51,612 nt of DNA, taken from the NCBI GenBank assembly GCA_014382665.1, contig JACNJH010000116.1, positions 1-51,612 on the forward strand, written 5' to 3'. Position 1 is the stretch's first letter. Each line of letters starts with the position of its first letter. The position numbers and the translations under genes are program-made. The notes below the pieces were generated by a model. That model had not been told where the DNA came from and made no database searches. It saw nothing but the letters and a program-made list of their open reading frames with translations. The stretch comes from Candidatus Desulfatibia profunda (GTDB taxonomy: Bacteria > Desulfobacterota > Desulfobacteria > Desulfobacterales > UBA11574). Below are positions 23,950-31,674 of the stretch, in pieces.

Positions 23950-24801
23950 TTAAAAAACAATCCCCACATATCCCACAAAACTGTCACCGGGGCTTTTATC
24001 ATAACTGGTGGCGTAAGCAATGCTTTCGGCCTGCCGGGCCCCAAGCTGTTTGGCTGCGGCAATTGCCGTAGCAGCGGCACCGCCACAGCAGGCGTTCTGG
24101 TTTTCGAGTGCTTCTCTGATAACACTGTCGGGGTCCATGGCCAGCATGGCATCGATAACCCGGCGGTCGTTTTCATTGCGCACCCACTCAACCGCCGCCG
24201 GCCCTGTACCTTTAACGACAAAACCATAATTGTAACCGTAATGGGTAAGGTCTGTCGATCCAATCACTTTTACCCGCTGGCCGAGCCGAGTTGCAATATC
24301 CGCCACAGCCTTTCCGATTTCCAGAGATGTTTTTGTCGGCGGCACACCGATGGGAACAAGTTTCGCGTCTTCAAAAAAATATTTAATAAAAGGGAGCTGG
24401 AGTTCGATGGTATTGTCCCGGGTAAATTTTTCAGCAGTCTCGATCTTAAAAGGAAATTGTTTGGCCAGCTCGCCAGCCAGTGTTTTTTCGATTTCAATCG
24501 GGCCGAAAGGGGTTTCCCAGGCGCCTGCGGTCATCAGATAGGATGGTGAACCGGGATGGAGATGCATCCCGAAAACCGCAATAACATCCGGAGCTTTCTC
24601 TTCTTTTAAGCAATGGAATACGTTGCAGGCAATACTGCCTGAAAAGTACCAACCGGCATGGGGAACGATTCCGCCGGTAAAGGTTTTGCCCGAACCGGAC
24701 GGAACCTTGGCCTGTTTAAGAAAACCCTTAATCTCTTGCTTGCATCCGGCAGCGCTGTCCGGATACCAGCTTCCTGCAAAAGTTGCTTCTCTTATTTTCA
24801 T
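23950..24801 (-). CDS. amrB: MEMO1/AmmeMemoRadiSam system protein B family
   Basis: I chose ATG 24801 (MKIREATFAGSWYP) because GGAGG sits just upstream. 283 residues with the family marks GSWYPDSAAGC, GGIVPHAGWYFSGSIACNVF, GMHLHPGSPSY, WETPFGPIEI, NTIELQLPFI, GSTDLTHYGYNYG and the C-terminal CGGAAATAIAAAK. Family members resemble extradiol-type ring-cleavage dioxygenases (LigB fold), and in many anaerobes they are encoded with an AMMECR1 protein and a radical SAM enzyme; neither partner is here. The protein's activity is not established. A 262-bp inverted-repeat element begins 18 bases upstream of its start. Confidence 0.88.
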   Translation of the reverse strand: MKIREATFAGSWYPDSAAGCKQEIKGFLKQAKVPSGSGKTFTGGIVPHAGWYFSGSIACNVFHCLKEEKAPDVIAVFGMHLHPGSPSYLMTAGAWETPFGPIEIEKTLAGELAKQFPFKIETAEKFTRDNTIELQLPFIKYFFEDAKLVPIGVPPTKTSLEIGKAVADIATRLGQRVKVIGSTDLTHYGYNYGFVVKGTGPAAVEWVRNENDRRVIDAMLAMDPDSVIREALENQNACCGGAAATAIAAAKQLGARQAESIAYATSYDKSPGDSFVGYVGIVF

Positions 24802-24818
24802 GGCTGCCACCTCCTTTA

Positions 24819-25080
24819 CCCTAACATTGCATAAACAACATGGCAAAAAGTGATTAACAATTCGATATTCTAACGAAAATCATGTAAACAGGTCCCGTTT
24901 GAATTTCCAGCCGCTGGTGAATTAAAGCTCCCCGCCCTTTAGGGCGGGGCTTTCCGGTAAGGATTTTAATCTTTTTTATATAGCTCCCCTTGACCCCGTC
25001 CTAAAGGAAGGGGGCAAGGGGAGCGCTCCGGTCAAAGGATGGGGGGTCAATTTTGCCATGTTGTTTATGCAACGTCAGGG
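24819..25080. mobile_element. MITE-like element with 30-bp terminal inverted repeats
   Basis: 24819-24848 and the reverse complement of 25051-25080 agree at 28 of 30 positions (core TTGCATAAACAACATGGCAA). The 262-bp interior has no gene but two strong hairpins: CCCCGCCC-TTTA-GGGCGGGG (about 24928-24948), and arms CTCCCCTTG / CAAGGGGAG around 24985-25023. No clear target duplication is visible. Such a structure suggests a non-autonomous transposable element, although a palindrome-rich regulatory spacer is possible. Confidence 0.55.
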
Positions 25081-25210
25081 ATTAATTTTTTTTGCAATGT
25101 TCACAATACAACAACAAGCCGAATACATCAAGCGTATGGATGTAATTATCGCTTGACATAAATGAATACCAACCATAATTTTAGCACATTCAATTACTTG
25201 GGAGTCTGTT

Positions 25211-25636
25211 ATGGCACGCAACAAAATATTTACCATAGATATTGAAGTCCGGTTCCGTGATCTCGATGCCATGGGCCATGTGAACAACGCGGTTTTTTTT
25301 ACGTATTTTGAAGAAGGGCGGAAAAATTTTTCCCACAAGATCTTTAATTTAAAAGAGCCTTCGGAATTTACATTCATCATGGCACATATCAGTTGCGATT
25401 ATCTGAAACCGGTAAAATTGAGCGACCGCCCAAGCCTGCAAATGTGGGTCAAAGACATCGGAAACAAAAGCTTTGATTATGGCTACAAGCTGATTGACCG
25501 CATGGATGAATCGATTGTCTATGCAGCCGGTGAGTCGGTGCAGGTTTGTTATGATTACAAGGCCGAAACATCGATTCCGGTTCCCGAACATATGCGAACC
25601 GGACTATCCGAATATCTTAACCCGGATATTTCATAA
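25211..25636 (+). CDS. Acyl-CoA thioesterase, 4-hydroxybenzoyl-CoA thioesterase (hot-dog) family
   Basis: 141 residues, typical for the family. The N-terminal VRFRDLDAMGHVNNAVFFTYFEEGR is the catalytic Asp/His segment of YbgC/4HBT-type hot-dog thioesterases, which hydrolyse acyl-CoA in the cytoplasm. The remaining strand pattern (SCDYLKPVKLSD, VKDIGNKSFDYGYKL) fits. It stands alone between the inverted-repeat element and tRNA-Val. The last codons and stop (25617-25636) lie inside a copy of the dispersed gene-end motif. The substrate is unknown; aromatic or fatty acyl-CoA is possible. Confidence 0.88.
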   Translation: MARNKIFTIDIEVRFRDLDAMGHVNNAVFFTYFEEGRKNFSHKIFNLKEPSEFTFIMAHISCDYLKPVKLSDRPSLQMWVKDIGNKSFDYGYKLIDRMDESIVYAAGESVQVCYDYKAETSIPVPEHMRTGLSEYLNPDIS

Positions 25637-25639
25637 AAG
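25617..25639 (-). repeat. Copy of dispersed gene-end motif
   Basis: Read on the + strand this is TTAACCCGGATATTTCATAA and the following bases, covering the last five codons and stop of the thioesterase gene. It has the same direction relative to the gene as the copies at 18500, 19829 and 46887. Confidence 0.55.
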
Positions 25640-25756
25640 CAGCCACAGATTCACGCAGATTGACACCGACCATTTTTTCTGCCGACTCCCGCTGGTCAGA
25701 CGGGACAGGTTTGGCGGGGAAAACAAGGCGTTTTTGTTCGGATCAAGGCATTTTTC

Positions 25757-25785
25757 TTGACAGTTTTACAATGAGGTGTTAACAG
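25757..25785 (+). promoter_or_regulatory. Possible sigma-70 promoter of tRNA-Val
   Basis: TTGACA (25757-25762), 17 bases, TAACAG (25780-25785, a weak -10), about 14 bases before the mature tRNA. Confidence 0.4.
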
Positions 25786-25798
25786 GTTTTCAAATTAC

Positions 25799-25873
25799 AG
25801 GCACGTAGCTCAGGGGGAGAGCGCTACCCTGACACGGTAGAAGTCCGCGGTTCAAATCCGCGCGTGCCTACCA
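25799..25873 (+). tRNA. tRNA-Val (anticodon GAC)
   Basis: 75 bases fold as a cloverleaf: acceptor AGGCACG/CGTGCCT, D stem GCTC/GAGC, anticodon stem CTACC/GGTAG with loop CTGACAC (GAC at positions 34-36), T stem CGCGG/CCGCG with loop TTCAAAT, discriminator A and an encoded CCA end. Confidence 0.96.
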
Positions 25874-25881
25874 TGACTGCC

Positions 25882-25920
25882 AAGGGTTTGCAGCGATAAA
25901 ACGCTGTAAGCCCTTTTTTT
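25882..25920 (+). terminator. Rho-independent terminator after tRNA-Val
   Basis: AAGGGTTTGCAGCG pairs with CGCTGTAAGCCCTT across an ATAAAA loop (two G-U/mismatch positions) and is followed by seven T's ending at 25920. Confidence 0.85.
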
Positions 25921-26078
25921 GTGAAAAGCGCAGATCAGGATATGCACATGTTGAAGATCCCCGCTGCCGCGCTGAAGCTAGATTTCCGCTGCACTCCAAC
26001 AAGCATTCAGATTTTTCTTGACCTGACAGGGGTAATAGTATATGTATATTTTTGAATTTATTAGAATTAATAACATTC

Positions 26079-26804
26079 ATGCGCAAAAAAAAACATATTC
26101 TCCAGAGTAAGATCTCCAGGTTCCTGGTCTTTATCGCCGGCGCAATCCTTGCCGCTGTGGCCCTCTCCGTTGTATTGGTCATCTTTTTGCGCTGGATCCC
26201 ACCGCCGACAAGCGCGTTTATGATGAAAAGACATCTTGCCAATCTTTTCCAGAACGAGCAACGCCCCCCCGTTCGCTATCGATGGGTAAATCGGAAATCG
26301 ATTTCGCCTTACATGTTTATTGCGGTAGTTGCTGCTGAAGACCAAAAATTCCCCCACCATTGGGGCTTCGACTTTGAGTCGATCCAGCAGGCGGTGAAGA
26401 AAAACAAGAAGGGTCGCCGCCTCCGGGGAGCGAGCACAATCACCCAACAGGTCGCCAAGAATCTTTTTCTGTGGTCCGATCGCAGTTACGTGCGGAAAGG
26501 GCTTGAGGCATACTTTACGACACTTCTGGAACTGTTGTGGCCGAAAAAGCGCATACTTGAGGTTTATTTGAATGTGGCGGAGTTTGGAGACGGCATCTAT
26601 GGGGTTCATACCGCCGCAAAGACTTTATTAGGAAAGAACCCCTCCCAACTAACGCCCAGCGAGGCGGCCCTTTTGGCGGCCGTGCTTCCGAATCCGAAGC
26701 TGCTGAAAGTGAGGGCTCCGTCGCCGTATGTCTTAGAAAGAGCGCACTGGATCGAGAAGCAAATGGAGCAGTTGGGCGGGTCTGGGTGTCTAGGAAAATT
26801 TTAG
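26079..26804 (+). CDS. mtgA: Monofunctional biosynthetic peptidoglycan transglycosylase
   Basis: ATG 26079 (MRKKKHIL) is preferred; a TTG at 26052 is an alternative and neither has a strong ribosome-binding site. 241 residues: a short basic N-terminus, one membrane anchor (~14-38, FLVFIAGAILAAVALSVVLV), then the GT51 glycosyltransferase domain with EDQKFPHHWGFD (catalytic Glu), RGASTITQQVAKNLFLW, RKGLEAYFTTLLE and KKRILEVYLNVAEFGDGIYG. It polymerises lipid II into glycan strands on the outer face of the inner membrane. It lies alone between the tRNA and the radical SAM genes. Confidence 0.95.
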   Translation: MRKKKHILQSKISRFLVFIAGAILAAVALSVVLVIFLRWIPPPTSAFMMKRHLANLFQNEQRPPVRYRWVNRKSISPYMFIAVVAAEDQKFPHHWGFDFESIQQAVKKNKKGRRLRGASTITQQVAKNLFLWSDRSYVRKGLEAYFTTLLELLWPKKRILEVYLNVAEFGDGIYGVHTAAKTLLGKNPSQLTPSEAALLAAVLPNPKLLKVRAPSPYVLERAHWIEKQMEQLGGSGCLGKF

Positions 26805-26936
26805 CAGCGTATTTTAAAAGCGCAATCCTATCCCTTAATAATATTTCAAATGGCTGGTCTGATTGTTAAAATTCCAAGCGGCGATCACCTGCCATAAACC
26901 ACTCGACAATCCGGGTTTGTGAATTATATTATTCCC

Positions 26937-26991
26937 TAACCCGGAAATTTCATGCAACTGAGGCGTTCATTTGCATGAAATTTCCGGGTTA
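26937..26991. repeat. Perfect 21-bp inverted repeat made of two gene-end motif copies
   Basis: Arms 26937-26957 and 26971-26991 are exact reverse complements (core AACCCGGAAATTTCATGCAA) around a 13-base loop. Each arm is a version of the dispersed motif. It lies 133 bases after mtgA and 71 before the YgiQ gene, and lacks a T-run. Confidence 0.65.
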
Positions 26992-27061
26992 ATGGAGCGA
27001 AAGGTAATTTTTCGTGGTCATCCTGACTGTAATAATCTAACCAACAACTTAGGCTGCCATC

Positions 27062-28816
27062 ATGTTCCTTCCCACCACCCCACAAGAACTCTCCCGGCTC
27101 GGCTGGAAATCTCTGGACGTCATCCTGGTTACCGGCGACGCCTACATCGACTCGCCCCATGTGGGCGTGGCCGTCATCGGCAAGGTGCTGCTCAACGCCG
27201 GTTACCGGGTCGGCATTATTTCCCAGCCGGATATCCACAGCGACCTCGATATTTGTCGCCTGGGAGTGCCGGAACTGTTCTGGGGCGTTACGGCCGGATG
27301 TATGGACTCGATGATCGCCAATTATACGCCGACGCGGAAACGCCGCCGCACGGACGACCTGACCCCCGGAGGGCAAAACACCAAGCGACCGGACATGGCC
27401 GGAATTGTCTATCCAAATTTGATTCGAAAATATTTCAAGAACACCAGGCCGATTGTCCTTGGTGGAATTGAAGCCAGCCTGCGTCGCATCTCTCACTACG
27501 ATTACGGATCCGATTCCGTGCGGCGCTCGATTCTTTTTGACGCCAAGGCCGATATCCTGGTTTACGGGATGGGTGAAGAGACGGTTCTCGATTTGGCTCG
27601 AAAATTATTAGAAAACCGGCCGGTTGCCGACACCCGCGGGATTTGCCATATCGCCTCCGAAAAGCCGAAAGGGTATATCGAACTGCCTTCCCATGAGGAA
27701 GTTGCCCGGGACAAAAACAAATTTGAACAAATGTTCCGGGTCTTTTATGAAAACAGCGATCCCTTTAGCGCCGTAGGGCTTTGCCAAAAGCAGGACACCC
27801 GCTATCTGATTCAGAATCCGCCCCAATTGCCGCCGAGCCCGGCAGCGCTGGACCGGATCTATGAGTTGGATTATGAGCGGGACGTCCATCCCTTCCACAA
27901 GGCCGCGGGCCGGGTTCGGGCCCTGGAAACCATCCGTTTTTCCATTACCACCCACCGGGGCTGCTATGGAGAATGCCGTTTCTGTTCCATTCCGGTTCAC
28001 CAGGGCCGGATCGTGATTTCACGCAGCGAGGCATCGATCCTGAAAGAAGCGGCCCGGATGTCCCGGCATCCCGAATTCAAAGGGATCATCCCGGACGTCG
28101 GCGGTCCCACCGCCAATATGTACGGCATCGAATGCGGCCGCAAGGGCAAACACGGGGCCTGCCGGAATAAAGGCTGCCTGACCCCGGTGATTTGCAACGA
28201 CCTGCCCGTCAGCCATCACCGCCAAATCCATCTTTTGGAAAACCTCCGGCAACTGCCGGGAATCAAAAAGGTTTTCATCGGTTCCGGAATCCGCCACGAC
28301 CTGGTCCTCAAGGATCAAAAATACGGGCAGCGCTACATAGAGGAACTTGTCCGGCACCACGTTTCCGGGCAGCTCAAGGTCGCGCCGGAGCATTCCGAGG
28401 AACATATTCTGCACTTGATGGGAAAGCCGGGCTTTCAGGATCTTTTGGAATTCAAGCGCCGTTTTGACCAATTGAACCAGCAACTTAACAAAAAACAGTA
28501 TCTCACCTATTATTTCATCGCCGCCTATCCCGGCTGTACCCTAAAGGACATGGCGCAATTACGCCGGATCATTCGCCGCCGACTTGGCCTCCGACCCCAG
28601 CAGGTCCAGATTTTTACACCGTCTCCGGCCACGATTGCCACCCTGATGTATTATACCGCAACAGACCCGGACACCGGACGTCCGCTTTTTGTTGAAAAAA
28701 ATATTGGGCGAAAAGAAGCCCAGAAAAAAGTTCTGGTGTCCCACGGCTCCCAGGTTCGCCGGACATCCGCTGAAAGGCCCGGCCGCAAGGTTCGTACCGG
28801 AGAACAAGATTCATGA
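27062..28816 (+). CDS. YgiQ-family radical SAM protein
   Basis: 584 residues, matching the YgiQ family's length. The N-terminal region (LDVILVTGDAYIDSPHVGVAVIGKVLLNAGY, PDIHSDLDICRLG, GVTAGCMDSMIANYTPTRKRR) is family-specific. The radical SAM cluster motif is C301-x3-C305-x2-C308 (GCYGECRFCSIPVHQGR). Further on are VGGPTANMYG, a CRNKGCLTPVIC group, and LKVAPEHSEEHILHLMGKP. The reaction catalysed by this family is not settled. Its stop overlaps the next radical SAM gene (ATGA at 28813-28816), so the two are translationally coupled. Confidence 0.93.
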   Translation: MFLPTTPQELSRLGWKSLDVILVTGDAYIDSPHVGVAVIGKVLLNAGYRVGIISQPDIHSDLDICRLGVPELFWGVTAGCMDSMIANYTPTRKRRRTDDLTPGGQNTKRPDMAGIVYPNLIRKYFKNTRPIVLGGIEASLRRISHYDYGSDSVRRSILFDAKADILVYGMGEETVLDLARKLLENRPVADTRGICHIASEKPKGYIELPSHEEVARDKNKFEQMFRVFYENSDPFSAVGLCQKQDTRYLIQNPPQLPPSPAALDRIYELDYERDVHPFHKAAGRVRALETIRFSITTHRGCYGECRFCSIPVHQGRIVISRSEASILKEAARMSRHPEFKGIIPDVGGPTANMYGIECGRKGKHGACRNKGCLTPVICNDLPVSHHRQIHLLENLRQLPGIKKVFIGSGIRHDLVLKDQKYGQRYIEELVRHHVSGQLKVAPEHSEEHILHLMGKPGFQDLLEFKRRFDQLNQQLNKKQYLTYYFIAAYPGCTLKDMAQLRRIIRRRLGLRPQQVQIFTPSPATIATLMYYTATDPDTGRPLFVEKNIGRKEAQKKVLVSHGSQVRRTSAERPGRKVRTGEQDS

Positions 28817-30759
28817 AAACCGCGCTGATCTATCCACCCTCGGCCAATCCGACGGCCCCCTATCTCTCCGTTCCCGCTCTGACCGGCTACCTGCGATCGA
28901 ACGGCGTGGAAGTCGTCCCCATCGACGCCAACATCGGCGCCTACGACCGGCTTTTGCAGCCTTCCGTTTTAAAAGCCCTGGCCCAGCGGGTGCAAGCGCG
29001 CCTGACAAAGCTCCAGCAAAAACCGCGCCTCAACCATACCGACCAGCTTCTCTTTGGCCGGCTATGGCGGGGACGCGAAGCCGGCCGAACAGCCATCAAA
29101 GAAATCCGGACAGCCCTTGAAATTCTCCGGGACCGGTCCAAAGATCTGTTCTTTGATCCGGCTTGCTATGAATCGGCCCTAATCACCGTCGAAGCGGCCC
29201 TGAGCCTGATCAGCGCGGCTTATGCTCCCCTGAGCATGGATTTCATTTCCTACCGGACGCCCTTTGCCCTTTTGAACGCATCCGAAATACAAAAAGACGC
29301 CCGACCGAACAGAAATCCCTTTCACGACTATTTCTGCGAATTAGGGGAGCGTCTGGCCCGGGAACAGGTCCGGCTGGCAGGGATTTCCATTGCCTTTCCC
29401 GGTCAGATTCAACCGGCCTACGCCCTGGCCTACCTGCTCAAGCGCCGATTGCCCGAGCTGCACTTAACGGTCGGCGGACCGGCCATTACCCAGATCCTGG
29501 TCCGTCTGAACCCTGACGAATTGGCCCGGGGACTGGGACCGTTTGATACGGCGGTGCTGTTTGAAGGCGAACAGGCGCTGCTTAAACTCAGCCGGGCTGT
29601 TGAAAAAGGAGAACGCCCGGCCGGTGTCCACCGGGGTGAAATCTGTCAGGATCTTAAAGCCCTGCCGGCTCCGGATTTCGACGGGCTGCCCCTGGACCGC
29701 TATCTGTCCCCCGGCCTGGTTCTGCCCTATGATCCGACCCGGGGGTGTTACTGGGGCAAATGCGCCTTTTGCCATTACGGGCTGGCTGAAGTCGGAACCG
29801 CCCGCTATCGGGAACGACCGATTGCCCGGATCTGCGAGCACCTGAAACTGTTGACGGAAAAATACGACTGCCGGACATTTCACTTTTCACAGGACACCCT
29901 GGCGCCAAGAACCGCCCAAAAGATGGCCCGCGCGTTTGTTTCCGCAAATCTCTCCATCCAATGGGCTTCGGATATGCGGCCTGAGCCGGCGCTGTCGCCG
30001 GCGTGTTGCCGGGATCTGGCCGACGGGGGCGCCCTGGCCCTGGCCCTGGGCATTGAATCGGGGGCGCCCAGGATTCTCAATCTGATGCAAAAAGGCATCG
30101 ATCCGGCGGATATCCAGGCCGCCCTGTCCCATCTGGCCGAAGCCGGAATCGCCACCGAAGCCATGTGCTTCACCGATTTTCCGGGAGAAACCTATCAGGA
30201 AGCCATGGCCACCATCAGACTCCTGCGGACTTTCCGCAACCGGATTGCCCTGTTTATTTGCGGCGAGTTCAGTTTGACGCCGGGCGCCCGAACGGCCCGA
30301 TATCCAAAGGACTTCGGCTTGGCCGAAGTCTGGCAGGTGTCCAGGGACGAATTTATCAAATCCCCTTTCTTTCGGGAAAAAACCGCTTCCAAAACCCCCC
30401 GGCAACAGGCCAAAATCGATGAGGCCGTCGCGGAACTGTCGGCGTCCTATTGGCTGCACAACTACCCCTGGGCCGGGTCCCTGTCCACCGCTCACACCCT
30501 TTTGTGGTACGCGCGATACGGACCGGCTGTCTTCCGCCACATGGTCGGGGTGCGCAAATCCGGCCGGGGTTCGTCTGCATCCGGCCGCCGGTCTTTTTCC
30601 GGGTATAATCCGGCCGAAATCATCCCTTTGTCGGAAACCCGGGAAATCGACATATGGGAAACCCTGAACTATGAACAGCGCGCGGTCAGTCGCTCGGCTT
30701 ACCATGAACTGGCGGATCAGATTCCGCCCGTCTTTAACCGGCGGGGAAGCCGGCGGTAA
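28813..30759 (+). CDS. B12-binding-domain radical SAM protein (648 aa)
   Basis: The N-terminus (MKTALIYPPSANPTAPYLSVPALTGYL) starts like a B12-binding radical SAM protein, although a clear DxHxxG corrin motif is not visible; ~200-300 continues the Rossmann-like domain (GISIAFPGQIQPAYALAYLLK, VGGPAITQIL). The cluster motif is C312-x4-C317-x2-C320 (RGCYWGKCAFC), one residue longer than the usual CX3CX2C, as in some B12-type relatives. After it come HFSQDTLAP, WASDMRPEP, ALGIESGAPRILNLMQKG and FTDFPGETYQEAMATI. The C-terminal part (~520-648) is of unknown type. The substrate is unknown. It is coupled to the YgiQ gene. Confidence 0.85.
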   Translation: MKTALIYPPSANPTAPYLSVPALTGYLRSNGVEVVPIDANIGAYDRLLQPSVLKALAQRVQARLTKLQQKPRLNHTDQLLFGRLWRGREAGRTAIKEIRTALEILRDRSKDLFFDPACYESALITVEAALSLISAAYAPLSMDFISYRTPFALLNASEIQKDARPNRNPFHDYFCELGERLAREQVRLAGISIAFPGQIQPAYALAYLLKRRLPELHLTVGGPAITQILVRLNPDELARGLGPFDTAVLFEGEQALLKLSRAVEKGERPAGVHRGEICQDLKALPAPDFDGLPLDRYLSPGLVLPYDPTRGCYWGKCAFCHYGLAEVGTARYRERPIARICEHLKLLTEKYDCRTFHFSQDTLAPRTAQKMARAFVSANLSIQWASDMRPEPALSPACCRDLADGGALALALGIESGAPRILNLMQKGIDPADIQAALSHLAEAGIATEAMCFTDFPGETYQEAMATIRLLRTFRNRIALFICGEFSLTPGARTARYPKDFGLAEVWQVSRDEFIKSPFFREKTASKTPRQQAKIDEAVAELSASYWLHNYPWAGSLSTAHTLLWYARYGPAVFRHMVGVRKSGRGSSASGRRSFSGYNPAEIIPLSETREIDIWETLNYEQRAVSRSAYHELADQIPPVFNRRGSRR

Positions 30760-31094
30760 ATGATAGCTCGGAATTTCTACAACCTATTGATATCACTTTG
30801 CTTGTAATCGCAACCGGTTCCCCAGGCCAATTTGGAATAATGGAATGATGGAATCGTGGAATATTGGTTAATAAAAGCGGAATAGATCCTTTTTATGAAT
30901 TGACAGAATACCTTTTACCCATCATTCCAATTTTCCAGCATTCCAATTGGGGCGAAGCCCCTAAGTTCTTCTTCCTGATCTTATATTCCCTCTTGACTTC
31001 CATTGCGGCTTGCCCTATAAACCCTGCCCTGTCGCCAAAATCGCGATACTTGTTTCGATATGATATAAAATCAATAAGATAGAGGTTATGGGAT
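30760..31094. repeat. 335-bp intergenic spacer with TGGAAT-type tandem repeats
   Basis: Four 8-bp units TGGAATNN run at about 30834-30865, and complementary ATTCCA units recur at about 30921-30950, so the two can pair. No gene is supported here. Confidence 0.5.
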
Positions 31095-31469
31095 ATGGAA
31101 CACAATCCGTGTTTGCAATGCGGCGCCTGCTGTGCCCTGTTTCGGGCGTCGTTTTACTGGGCGGAAACCGATGAATTTACCCCTGGCGGGGTTCCCGCGG
31201 AAATGACGTATAAGCTTAACGATTTTCGCGTTGCCATGAAAGGTACCGAACGGCAGCCGCCTCGTTGCGCCGCCCTTATCGGTGAAATCGGCCGGAAAGT
31301 TTGCTGCAATATCTATGACCGGCGCGCTTCAGTCTGCCGGGAATTCGAGCCATCCTGGCAGAACCACCAGTCCAATCCGAGATGCAACCAGGCGCGCCTG
31401 GTATGGGGTTTAAAGCCCCTGTCGCCGGATTCCTGGCATGATACCAGCCGATTCCCCAAGGCTGCCTGA
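31095..31469 (+). CDS. YkgJ-family cysteine-cluster protein
   Basis: 124 residues. The start, NPCLQCGACCALFRASFYWAE, is the CxxCGxCC pattern of the YkgJ/Fe-S oxidoreductase-like family, and the rest has PRCAAL, CCNIYDRRASVCREFEPSW and PRCNQAR, giving about eight cysteines that probably bind zinc or an iron-sulfur cluster. Its role is unknown. It stands alone between repeat-bearing spacers. Confidence 0.8.
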   Translation: MEHNPCLQCGACCALFRASFYWAETDEFTPGGVPAEMTYKLNDFRVAMKGTERQPPRCAALIGEIGRKVCCNIYDRRASVCREFEPSWQNHQSNPRCNQARLVWGLKPLSPDSWHDTSRFPKAA

Positions 31470-31674
31470 TGTTGCCTGGCCGGCCCCTGCCTCCGCAAAC
31501 CCCAACTTTAATCATTCTTTCTTTCAGCAAAAGCCCTTTCCGGCTCAGGATGCCGCTTGCCTGCGCGTATTTTTGCGAAACAAAAATCAGCATTGCTTTT
31601 TAAAACTTTATCATTTAGGATCAGGCATTTAACGTAATCATAGGGACAATCCATAATGCTCCGGGAGATCAGTA

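Noticed and set aside
24928-24948. GC-rich hairpin as a terminator
   Set aside because: No T-tract follows on either strand, and it lies within the inverted-repeat element.
29887-30705. 272-aa open frame on the minus strand inside the B12-type radical SAM gene
   Set aside because: Shadow of a GC-rich coding region; low-complexity composition, no family features, no promoter.
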